Shown here: positions 37,161-45,400 of the stretch, piece by piece
Layout: each line of letters starts with the position of its first letter
Numbering within the stretch: position 1 is the stretch's first letter
Origin: 2-02-FULL-55-14 sp964534125
GTDB lineage: Bacteria; Bacteroidota; Ignavibacteria; UBA10030
NCBI GenBank assembly: GCA_964534125.1
Contig: CAZHOJ010000002.1
Coordinates: forward strand, 124,001 to 188,000
DNA: 64,000 nucleotides
Direction of reading: 5' to 3'
Program-made: the position numbers and the translations under genes
Notes under the pieces: model-generated
Seen by the model: the letters and a program-made list of their open reading frames with translations, nothing else
What the model was told of the DNA's origin: nothing
Databases searched by the model: none

Positions 37161-37187
37161 GAAACCCCCTTTTTCGGGGGGGTTCTT
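37161..37187 (-). terminator. Terminator after tRNA-Asp
   Basis: C-rich/G-rich hairpin (five to seven C:G pairs plus flanking A:T pairs) located 13 bases beyond the tRNA 3' end on the minus strand. The tract that follows is only moderately T-rich (TTTCTTCATTTTT). Confidence 0.6.
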
Positions 37188-37199
37188 TGCCTCAAAATG

Positions 37200-37274
37200 C
37201 GGGACCGACGAGACTCGAACTCGCGACCTCCTGCGTGACAGGCAGGCGCTCTAACCAAACTGAGCTACGATCCC
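37200..37274 (-). tRNA. tRNA-Asp (anticodon GTC)
   Basis: The minus strand folds into a full cloverleaf. The acceptor is GGGATCG paired with CGGTCCC. The D-arm is GCTC...GAGC. The anticodon stem CCTGC/GCAGG encloses the loop CTGTCAC with anticodon GTC. The T-arm is GCGAG-TTCGAGT-CTCGT, and the discriminator base is G. CCA is not encoded. Its upstream leader contains a copy of the first 15 bases of the tRNA (see the repeat at 37347-37361). Confidence 0.97.
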
Positions 37275-37346
37275 AGATGACCTGCGAACCAAATCGAACG
37301 GCACTGCTCTTCGGTGCCGTGAGACCCCGCCGGCCGTTTGGCGGGG
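37275..37346 (-). other. 72-bp structured spacer between tRNA-Asp and its duplicated 5' end
   Basis: On the minus strand this contains two hairpins: CCCCGCC/GGCGGGG with an eight-base loop, and CGGCAC/GTGCCG with a nine-base loop. Neither is followed by a T-tract. It does not fold as a second tRNA. Confidence 0.5.
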
Positions 37347-37361
37347 CTGAGCTACGATCCC
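37347..37361 (-). repeat. Duplicate of the first 15 bases of tRNA-Asp
   Basis: GGGATCGTAGCTCAG on the minus strand is identical to the tRNA-Asp 5' end at 37274-37260, 87 bases away. The base just before each copy is also the same (T on the minus strand). The copies flank the 72-bp hairpin spacer. Confidence 0.9.
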
Positions 37362-37386
37362 ATACAGAATTCGTTCGCAACAATGC

Positions 37387-37415
37387 AATATAATCAAGAA
37401 AGGCCCGCTTCACAA
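37387..37415 (-). promoter_or_regulatory. Candidate promoter for tRNA-Asp
   Basis: On the minus strand: TTGTGA, 17-base spacer, TATATTGC. Transcription would start near 37380 and run through the tRNA-fragment copy and both hairpins before reaching the mature tRNA. Confidence 0.5.
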
Positions 37416-37906
37416 GAGGAATTTTCTCTATGAGCCGCGTCTCAGCATAGGAGAAGAGGAAAGAAGAGTGAAGTGAGGATGCGATCAACCTTATTAGCGA
37501 CCTTTGCCTTCGTGTGGCAATGAGCTCGCGAAGGAGGGGATTATCTGCAAGCTGAGATGATGAAAGCTGAGTTCATCTCATATTGATGTGACTGATGATT
37601 CCCGAGTGGCTCGCACGATATTGAGATGAGAGAGTCCCGATCCGCTGATCATGATGAATTGCAGCATATCTGCCTTCGTGCATCGAGGAAGTCAAATGGA
37701 TCTCCCCAAGCAGGGAATTCCCCGGGAAACTCAGAAATTCTGAGAAAAATCTTTTGGGAAGCTTGCTGTTCGAAAAGACCCTGTAAATACGGGGGTGTTC
37801 TTGTAAATGATTACCCTTTAATGTGTTACGGACGTTCCACTGAATCATAGGGAGAGCAGGTCGGCAGAAGCTATTGATAAATAAGGAGCAAAAATTCGGC
37901 GACCTA
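37416..37906. other. Gene-free stretch before the HU gene
   Basis: No frame here has a convincing start, composition or length. Base composition is more A+T-rich than the neighbourhood toward the right. The octamer TGAGATGA occurs at 37553-37560 and 37622-37629, and its inverse TCATCTCA at 37573-37580, so the first and inverse copies can pair as an eight-base stem. The role of these repeats is unknown. Confidence 0.45.
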
Positions 37907-37936
37907 TTGACAAATAATCCAGAAACCCTATATTTG
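37907..37936 (+). promoter_or_regulatory. Promoter for the HU-like gene
   Basis: TTGACA, 16-base spacer, TATATTTG. It matches both the standard sigma-70 hexamers and the Bacteroidota TTG-N19-TAnnTTTG form. A near-copy of the surrounding sequence (CTATTGATAAATAA, 37871-37884) lies 35 bases upstream. Confidence 0.75.
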
Positions 37937-38024
37937 TTGATGAAATTCACCATGGTCAGGAAAGACCAATAAACTCAGGGGCTTCTTGGCCCTCACCAAA
38001 CACCATCAACAGAAGGGTTTCCAT

Positions 38025-38312
38025 ATGCCAAAATCAATGTCCAAGAGTCAGATTGCTGCGCATCTTGCCAGCAAGTTCGACCTGAAGAAGAAGGTCGCTG
38101 TGGGCATTCTGGAAGAGATGGCAAATCTGTCATACAGAGAGGCCGTCAATACATTCACGCTTCCGGGCATCGGCAAATTGGTACTCGTGGATCGCAAAGC
38201 ACGCATCGGCCGCAACCCGGCAACGGGCGAGCAGATCCAGATCCCGGCCAAGAAGGTCGTGAAGTTCCGCGTGGCAAAGGCCGCAAAGGAAGCCATCCTC
38301 GGCCAGGGATAA
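38025..38312 (+). CDS. HU/IHF family DNA-binding protein
   Basis: 95 aa, the family's normal size (about 90-100). It begins MPKSMSKSQIAAHLASKFDLKKK and contains the beta-arm signature IGRNPATGEQIQIPAKKVVKF that inserts into the minor groove. ATG 38025 follows AGAAGGG at 38010-38016. A start 13 codons upstream is less likely because that SD would be internal. It is expected to be a nucleoid-associated protein that bends DNA. It stands alone with its own promoter and terminator. Confidence 0.93.
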   Translation: MPKSMSKSQIAAHLASKFDLKKKVAVGILEEMANLSYREAVNTFTLPGIGKLVLVDRKARIGRNPATGEQIQIPAKKVVKFRVAKAAKEAILGQG

Positions 38313-38341
38313 GCTTCACTGCATCTGGTGCTATTTCATAT

Positions 38342-38371
38342 TGCGCCTTCGCACTGCGGAGGCGCATTTTT
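38342..38371 (+). terminator. Rho-independent terminator after the HU-like gene
   Basis: Perfect seven-base stem TGCGCCT/AGGCGCA with an 11-base loop, followed by TTTTTA. Confidence 0.85.
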
Positions 38372-38540
38372 ATTGACTTCCATCCATCATAGTGATAGTC
38401 GGTATCTCACTCTCGGGGAAGTGATGATCCGCGGTCATCAATGACACCCGAGAGGGTGGATGTCGTTGTCATGCAGAATGAGCGCTTCTCAGAGAGATGT
38501 CATTCGTGCACGATACGTACAAGGATTATTCACCCCTGCC

Positions 38541-38570
38541 TTGACATTACAGTTATTACCCGTAACTTTA
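38541..38570 (+). promoter_or_regulatory. Promoter (and possible operator) of the LacI-type regulator
   Basis: TTGACA, 16-base spacer, TAACTTTA (seven of eight to TAnnTTTG), with the same spacing as the HU promoter. The spacer and -10 contain AGTTA-N7-TAACT (38551-38567), a small dyad that could be an autoregulatory operator. The ATG at 38570 is the last base of this -7 element, which argues against that ATG being used. Confidence 0.55.
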
Positions 38571-38611
38571 TGCCCCACGTGGAAGCCCTTCCACGAACCT
38601 TCTCACCCCGC

Positions 38612-39664
38612 GTGGCGAAGACCATATACGATATTGCTCGCGAAGCGCAAGTCGGCATCGGGACAGTCTCCCGGGTCTTCAACAACCACCCCAGCGTCTC
38701 ACCCGAGACACGACAACGGGTCCTCAGCATCGCACGGAAGTTCCGTTATCAGCCTCATCCGTATGCCAGAGGCCTGGCACGGAGACGCACGAATACCATC
38801 CTTGTCATCGTCCCCTATATCTCTTCGTTCTTCGTCGAGATCCTTCAGAGTGTTCAGGAACGCGTCTATGAAGCCGAGTGTGACCTCGTGCTCCATGGCG
38901 TATCGCACCTGCAACATGGACTCCGGTCATTGACGAAGGTCACCTCCAGGGGCCGGTTCGACGGTGTCATCTGCGTCTCGCTCCCTCTGCCGGACGACTT
39001 CGTCCGGGAGATCCTTCAATTGAAAGTTCCGCTCGTTCTGGTCGATACGGAGGACCAGCGCTTCGATTCCTTCAACGTCGACAATGTGGAAGGGTCGTAC
39101 CGCGCGACGACCGCCATGATCGAGCGGGGACACCGACGCATCGGATTCATCTGCGCCAACCTCGAAAGCAAGCCCGCACGCGACCGGCTCACAGGATACC
39201 GGAGGGCACTGACAGAGCATCGGATGACATATGACGAATCGATCGTCCGCATGGCAACTTCTCCGAGGCTCGACGGGTTCACTCGCGAAGAGGGCTATGC
39301 ACTCGCCGGTTCTCTGATAGGAGCCAATGGAACCAGACCGACTGCGCTCGTCATCTCCAGCGATATCCAGGCAAGCGGTGTGCTGGAAGCGCTGCGGGAA
39401 CATTCGATCAGATGTCCTGAGGAGGTCGAGGTCGTCGGATACGATGACATCGAGCTTGCGCGGCACCTCGGACTCTCGACCATGCGTCAGCCGCTGGAAG
39501 ACATGGGGCGTCTCGCCATCAAGAGACTTCTGGAACGGATCGACCAGGCGAGCTTGCCTGTGGTCCACAAGACTTTCGTACCCGAACTCGTGGAGCGTTC
39601 CACGACGATCGACCGGTCCGGCGCAGTTCGCCGGGAAGAACAGCTCCATTCATCACTCTATTGA
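38612..39664 (+). CDS. LacI family transcriptional regulator
   Basis: 350 aa from GTG 38612; ATG 38570 would add 14 residues. The start MAKTIYDIAREAQVGIGTVSRVFNN is a textbook LacI helix-turn-helix, with hinge PHPYARGLARRRTNTI. The ligand-binding domain has the periplasmic-binding-protein fold (LVIVPYISSFFVEILQSV, RGHRRIGFICANLESKPARDRLTGYRRAL, VVGYDDIELARHLGLSTMRQPLEDMGRLAI). I chose GTG because the likely promoter overlaps the ATG and 350 aa is the usual length. It is followed without a gap by a TonB receptor and stands at the head of the 39-64 kb region, so a sugar-responsive repressor of the glucan genes is a reasonable inference. Confidence 0.9.
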   Translation: MAKTIYDIAREAQVGIGTVSRVFNNHPSVSPETRQRVLSIARKFRYQPHPYARGLARRRTNTILVIVPYISSFFVEILQSVQERVYEAECDLVLHGVSHLQHGLRSLTKVTSRGRFDGVICVSLPLPDDFVREILQLKVPLVLVDTEDQRFDSFNVDNVEGSYRATTAMIERGHRRIGFICANLESKPARDRLTGYRRALTEHRMTYDESIVRMATSPRLDGFTREEGYALAGSLIGANGTRPTALVISSDIQASGVLEALREHSIRCPEEVEVVGYDDIELARHLGLSTMRQPLEDMGRLAIKRLLERIDQASLPVVHKTFVPELVERSTTIDRSGAVRREEQLHSSLY

Positions 39665-39675
39665 AGAGAATGATC

Positions 39676-42450
39676 ATGCACAAACGGATGACGAGAGTGC
39701 TCATCGCGCTGATGCTGGCCGCGACGCCTGTCTTCACGGGAACGACCGGGAAGATCCGCGGGGTCGTGAAGGACGCTGCGACCGGCGAACCGCTCATCGG
39801 AGCGAATGTTCGCATCGACGGTACCTCCATGGGGGCCGCGACGGACTTCGAGGGGAGCTATATCATCCTGAACATCGCGCCTGGTGATTACACGCTCATC
39901 GTGTCGATGGTCGGGTATGGCCAGCAACGGATCACGGACGTGAGAGTGAAGATCGACCTGACCACGACGATCGACGTGGATCTGGGCGAAGAGCTCATCA
40001 GGGGAGAAGAGGTGGTCGTCGTCGCAGAACGCCCTCTCATCCAGCGCGACCTGACGGCAACCACCGCGGTCGTCGGCCGTGAGGAGCTGAACGTCCTGCC
40101 GGTCACCGAGTTCAGCGAGGTGCTTTCCCTTCAGGCGGGATTTGTGTCCGGGAGTCTTCGTGGCGGCCGGTCAGGCGAGGTGGCATACTGGATCGACGGC
40201 GTCCCGGTAACGGACGTCTTCGATGGCAGCCAGGTGGTGGAGGTCAACAAGAACCTCGTCCAGGAGATGCAGCTCGTGTCGGGTGCGTTCAATGCCGAGT
40301 ACGGACAGGCAATGTCGGGCATCGTCAATATCGCCACGCGTGAAGGAGGTGGTTCCTTCAGGGGCGGCCTCGGCTTCTATGCGGGAGACTACGTCAGCAC
40401 CAATGACGAGACTTTCCCCGGCATCGATGACATAAACCCGTTTGCCATCAGGAACTACGAAGCGAATCTGAGCGGTCCCATCATCGGCGAGGACCTCACC
40501 TTCTTCGCGAACGGCAGGTACATCTACTTCGACGGATGGCTCAGCGGACGCCGGAGGTTCAATCCCGGCAATGTCTCCTTCGTTGACAGTACTGGGGCCT
40601 TTCGATTGTTCAGGGACGAGGCCCTCGGCAAGGGAGATTCAAGCCTGGTCCCTATGAACTGGAGCCAGCGCAGATATCTCCAGGGGAAGCTGACGTGGCG
40701 TGTCACACCGATGATCAAGGCATCCTACAATGCCATCTACGACAACAGTGATTCGAAGCCGTACAATCAGTACTTCTACTTCAACCCTGACGGGGTCGGC
40801 ACGAACTATTCCGAGAGCCTGACGCAGATCTTCCAGTTGAGCCACACGCTCAGCGGTTCCACCTTCTATACGGTCGGGGCGTCCCTCTTCACGAAGGAGC
40901 TGTCCTACTATCTGTATGACGATCCTCATGATCCCCGCTATGTCCATCCCCAGGTCATGAACCAGATCGACCCGTATGGGATTTCGACCGGCGGGACAGA
41001 CCTTTCGCGCTTCAACCGCAATACCCGGAGCGGGCTCGTGAAGGTCGATCTTTCCAGCCAGGTCGACAACCGGAACCTCGTGAAGGTCGGCGTAGAGGCG
41101 CGTCAGCATCAGATAGAATACGAGTCGTATTCGCTTCGCCCGCCCCTGGCACAGTCGGCATTCGATCCGGCCACGACCAATCCGTTCCTCATCATGGAGG
41201 TCCCTGCTGATACCGAGGCGAGCTACAACTACTACCTCAGGAAACCCCAGGAATTCTCGTTCTATGTCCAGGACAAGATGGAGTTCGACGACCTGATCAT
41301 CAATGTGGGAATACGGTTCGACTACTTCCGGCCAGACGGCGTGGTCCTCGCCGACGAGTCGGACCCGGACATCTACAATCCCATCAAACCCTCGAACCGG
41401 TTCTTCGACTATAACAACAACGGACGTCAGGATGCGGGCGAGCCGGGCAAATCGGTAGCAGAAAGGAGGGGGTATTGGTACAAGGATGCGGCCGACAAGT
41501 TCCAGTGGAGTCCGAGGTTCGGGGCCTCCTTCCCGATCAGCGATCGTGGGGTGGTCCACTTCTCTTACGGGCATTTCTTCCAGATCCCGCGGTTCGAGCG
41601 CTTATATGAGAATCCCGACTTCAAGATCGGATCGGGTTCGGGTGAACACATTGCCGTCATCGGCAACGCTGACCTGGATCCGGAGCAGACGATCAACGGC
41701 GAACTTGGCGTCCAGCAGCAGGTGACCGACGATATCTCGGTCGACCTGACCATGTATTTCAGGGACATCAGGGGCCTGACCGGCACCAGGGGGGCGGAGA
41801 TCCAGGTGTTCGGCGGCTCGGCGACCTACGATAAGTACATCAACAGCGACTTCGGGTTCGTAAAGGGCGTCGTTCTCTCCCTCAACAAGCAGTTCGTCGG
41901 CGGCCTTGGAGCCACGATGGACTACACCTACCAGGTCGCCGACGGGACGGCATCTGACCCATCCAGCGCCCGCAATGCACTGGCCGGCGGCGCACTTCCA
42001 GAGGTGCAGCAGGTGCCGCTCGATTGGGACCAGCGGCATACGCTGAACATCACTGCCTCATACAACGCGGAGAACTGGGGCGTGAGCTTCATCGCTCAGT
42101 ACGGCAGCGGAACGCCATACACACCCCGTCAGAGCGCCGATGCGACCGCTCTGCTCACGAACAGCCAGGTGAAGCCGCAATTCTTCAATGTGGACACCCG
42201 CGGATTCTATACGTTCGACCTCGGTTTCACGAAGATGGTGGCGTTCCTTCGTGTGTTCAACCTGTTCGACATCAAGAACGAGGTGGGCGTCTTCGACGAT
42301 ACGGGTCGGGCTGGATTCACGACCGACCTCGCCCGAGCGCGGGCGACGAATCCGCCGGAGTACATCATCTCGCTCGACGATTACTTTCTCCGTCCGACGT
42401 TCTACTCTGAGCCGCGACGCATCGAGTTCGGCGTGAATGTGGAGTTCTGA
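39676..42450 (+). CDS. TonB-dependent outer-membrane receptor
   Basis: 924 aa. A signal peptide is followed by a CarboxypepD_reg-like domain (about 24-110: KIRGVVKDAATGEPLIGANVRIDG), plug (about 115-230: AYWIDGVPVTDVFDGSQVVEVN, GAFNAEYGQAMSGIVNIATREG) and beta-barrel ending in a C-terminal aromatic strand (RRIEFGVNVEF). ATG 39676 has GAAGAGA seven bases upstream; ATG 39670 and TTG 39661 are alternatives. Its layout matches the receptor at 28694-31528. No SusD gene follows. Linked to the LacI regulator, it may take up alpha-glucan oligomers. Confidence 0.92.
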   Translation: MHKRMTRVLIALMLAATPVFTGTTGKIRGVVKDAATGEPLIGANVRIDGTSMGAATDFEGSYIILNIAPGDYTLIVSMVGYGQQRITDVRVKIDLTTTIDVDLGEELIRGEEVVVVAERPLIQRDLTATTAVVGREELNVLPVTEFSEVLSLQAGFVSGSLRGGRSGEVAYWIDGVPVTDVFDGSQVVEVNKNLVQEMQLVSGAFNAEYGQAMSGIVNIATREGGGSFRGGLGFYAGDYVSTNDETFPGIDDINPFAIRNYEANLSGPIIGEDLTFFANGRYIYFDGWLSGRRRFNPGNVSFVDSTGAFRLFRDEALGKGDSSLVPMNWSQRRYLQGKLTWRVTPMIKASYNAIYDNSDSKPYNQYFYFNPDGVGTNYSESLTQIFQLSHTLSGSTFYTVGASLFTKELSYYLYDDPHDPRYVHPQVMNQIDPYGISTGGTDLSRFNRNTRSGLVKVDLSSQVDNRNLVKVGVEARQHQIEYESYSLRPPLAQSAFDPATTNPFLIMEVPADTEASYNYYLRKPQEFSFYVQDKMEFDDLIINVGIRFDYFRPDGVVLADESDPDIYNPIKPSNRFFDYNNNGRQDAGEPGKSVAERRGYWYKDAADKFQWSPRFGASFPISDRGVVHFSYGHFFQIPRFERLYENPDFKIGSGSGEHIAVIGNADLDPEQTINGELGVQQQVTDDISVDLTMYFRDIRGLTGTRGAEIQVFGGSATYDKYINSDFGFVKGVVLSLNKQFVGGLGATMDYTYQVADGTASDPSSARNALAGGALPEVQQVPLDWDQRHTLNITASYNAENWGVSFIAQYGSGTPYTPRQSADATALLTNSQVKPQFFNVDTRGFYTFDLGFTKMVAFLRVFNLFDIKNEVGVFDDTGRAGFTTDLARARATNPPEYIISLDDYFLRPTFYSEPRRIEFGVNVEF

Positions 42451-42452
42451 TT

Positions 42453-45400
42453 ATGACAACCATGAAACGTCTCTCGCTCATCACATACTTCCTGGTTCCG
42501 CTGGCGTTCCTCCATGCACAGCAGAGCGGCAGGGAATACCGCCGCACCGCCGTTCATAATGCGAACCAGGTCAGGACAGTCTTCGGCAACTGGGGCGTCA
42601 TCGGCCAGCCGGGCTCAGCAGGACCGCGGGGCGCCTGGAAGAACGACAATAACGGGTACCTCGGCGACGTCAGCCCGATCGTCGGGGCTGAGATCTCGTG
42701 GCAAGGTACGACGTTCCATTCCGTCGTGTCTGTGCCCGTCGACCGACCCGGCACAGCGGACCAGAGTCCGACGAACAAGTACTGGACCTTCGAGCCTGTC
42801 GATGGCTACTTCAATGCCTCGCAGGAACGGATAGCGATGACGACCGATCCTTCGTCATGGCCCGACCAGTGGCCCGACAGGCTGACCGATCCCGTCGATC
42901 CGGGGTGGGGCGGTTCCTGGAACGGCTATTTCGGGAAGCGGATCAGCGCGGACCAGGAAAGCTACTTCGTCATGGATGACAACAATGACGAGCGGTTCAA
43001 CTTTGCAGGGAACAACGCACGTGGGCTCGCGTTCAAGCCAGACTCCCTGAACACCGCGCGGAATGGCATGGCGCTCGAGGTGAAGGTCAGAGGAATGCAA
43101 TGGGCGCAGTTCCTCGCGAAGGACAACATCTTCTGGCTGTATGAGATTACGAACCATGGAACCACACATTACAACAAGGTCGTGTTCGGCATGCTGGTCG
43201 GCACCTATGTCGGCGTGACCGGGAATGCTGACCATCGTGAATACGACGACGATTGGTCGTTCTATGATGTCGCGAATGACATCACATACTCAGGAGACTT
43301 TCCGCGGACCAATGCCCGGAATCCCCTATGGGTCGGGGGCGTCGGGATGGTTGGCTACGCCTTTCTCGAAAGTCCGGGCAATCCATTCGACGGCATCGAC
43401 AACGACGGCGATTCCGATTCATCCGCTTTTACCGGCGGCGCGCCGAAGTTCGGGCAGGCCAGTTTCGATACGACGACGATCTCCGCAGGCGACCAGATCG
43501 TCCTTATCAATGACGATTTTTCCCGTTCTGTCTTCACGATCCCGGCAACAGACAGCGTGCAGGTCACGACGAGGGGCTTGACCCGGTGGATCTACCCCGG
43601 TGTCACCAGGGTTGCCGAGGGAAATGTCGTCCGGGACTACATGAACAACACGTTCATCAATCCGAACGCGTATGACGGCGTCGATAACGATTATGACGGC
43701 CTCATCGACGAGAATTCCTTCGTCCACTACCGTCAGGTGAAGCGCACCAACACCGTGCCGCCGAAGACGCTGATCGATGTCCTCAGGCCGCTGCGCTATA
43801 TCGATTATCGGACTGGAACGGGCTCCAATTCGCTCAGTATGATCGACGAACGGCGCACGGACAACGTCGATAACGACCAGGATTGGGTTCTGGCATTCGA
43901 TGATGTGGGGCGGGATGGCATCGATGGAACAGGAGATTTCGGTGAAGGCGATGGCGTGGCGACCTCCGGCGTCGATGCGTTCGGCGACGACACCGGCCTT
44001 CCCGGAGAGCCGAACATCGATAAGACCGACGTGTCAGAGTCTGATCAGATCGGACTGACCAGTTTCTATTATTTCACCCCGGCAGGCAATGTGCGGTTCG
44101 ATCAGGATGAAACGCTCTGGGCGAGCCTTGCGCCAGGATTCTTCGATGTGCCGTCGACGATCGTCGAGAACAGGCCGGAGGCGGGGGAGGACGGGGACTT
44201 CTTCTACGGATCTGGTTACTTCCCGCTCCTGGCCGGAGAGACCGAGCGGTTTTCGCTCGCACTGGTCTATGGCGGTGGACAGGGCGGAGGCGTGACGGCG
44301 GACATCGCGGACCTGCTGAAGAACAAACAGACGGTCCAGAAGATCTACGACAGCAACTATCAGTTCCCACAGCCGCCCGACAAACCGACGCTGACCGCTG
44401 TGCCTGGCGACAAGCAGGTGACGCTGTATTGGGACCGAAAGGCCGAGTACACGATCGACCCCGTACTGAAGGTCAACGACTTTGAAGGATACAAGATATA
44501 CAGGTCGACAGATCCCGATTTCTCTGACATCTTCGACGTGACCGACGCAACAGGAGCACCCCAGTCGTACCGGCCACTCGTGCAGTTCGACCTGAACAAT
44601 ACAGTGTCCGGATTCTTCCGTGCTCAGAGCGAGCTTTTCCAGGGAACCTCGGGCCTGTCCTACTACCTGGGCGGCAATACCGGTCTGCTTCATTCGTACG
44701 TCGACCGCGGTCTTGATAATGGCAGGACATACTACTACGCCATCGTGGCCTATGACAGAGGGGATGAGCTCGTCGGGATCTTCCCATCGGAGAATACCAA
44801 GATCATCCGGGTTCGCGCAACGGGCGAAGTAGACAAGGACATCAACACGGCCGTCGTCATGCCGAATGGCAAGGTCGCAGGCTATGAGCGGCCATTGGAT
44901 GCGGTTCCCCTTGAAGCGACAGCCACAAAGGTCGGGACGGGGTCTCTTCTCTATCGGATCCTCGATGAGACCGAGCTGACGGGGCACAGGTATGCTATCA
45001 GCTTCGACGATGCGGCGGGGGATGGGGAGGACAACAATGGCAACGGCCTGATCGACGGAGCAGACTCGACGGAATACACACGTCTGACCTCCTTCTACAG
45101 CGTCTATGATGAGGAGCAGGTCACGGAGAACTTCATAGCACTCGACACCACCATCGTCCGGCTCGCTCATCAGAATATTGACCCCTCGACGGTCCAGGTG
45201 ACGGACGCTGGAGGTGCTGTGGTGGATCCGACACGCTATCACCTCAACTCCGACAGGGGTGAGATCCGCGGTTCGACAGTCGGGGACATGCAATCGGGAA
45301 GCAGATTCACCATGACGTATAACTACTTTCCTGTCTACAAGAGCCCGTACATCACGGGTTCTCCCTACGCCAGCGAGGACAAGGACAGCGATATCTTTGA

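Noticed and set aside
37036..37254. Plus-strand frame ending ...GTDETRTRDLLRDRQAL
   Set aside because: This is the well-known artefact produced by translating the antisense of a tRNA gene; it overlaps tRNA-Asp (37200-37274) and its terminator.
37347..37361. Second tRNA gene upstream of tRNA-Asp
   Set aside because: Only the first 15 bases match; the following 72 bases form two hairpins and do not give anticodon or T-arm structures.
37626..37850. 74-codon plus-strand frame in the gene-free stretch
   Set aside because: No SD, no recognisable pattern, and it contains one of the TGAGATGA repeats; probably random.
44034..45293. Minus-strand open frame of about 420 codons
   Set aside because: Shadow of the 1268-aa secreted protein, with no signal peptide or domain.
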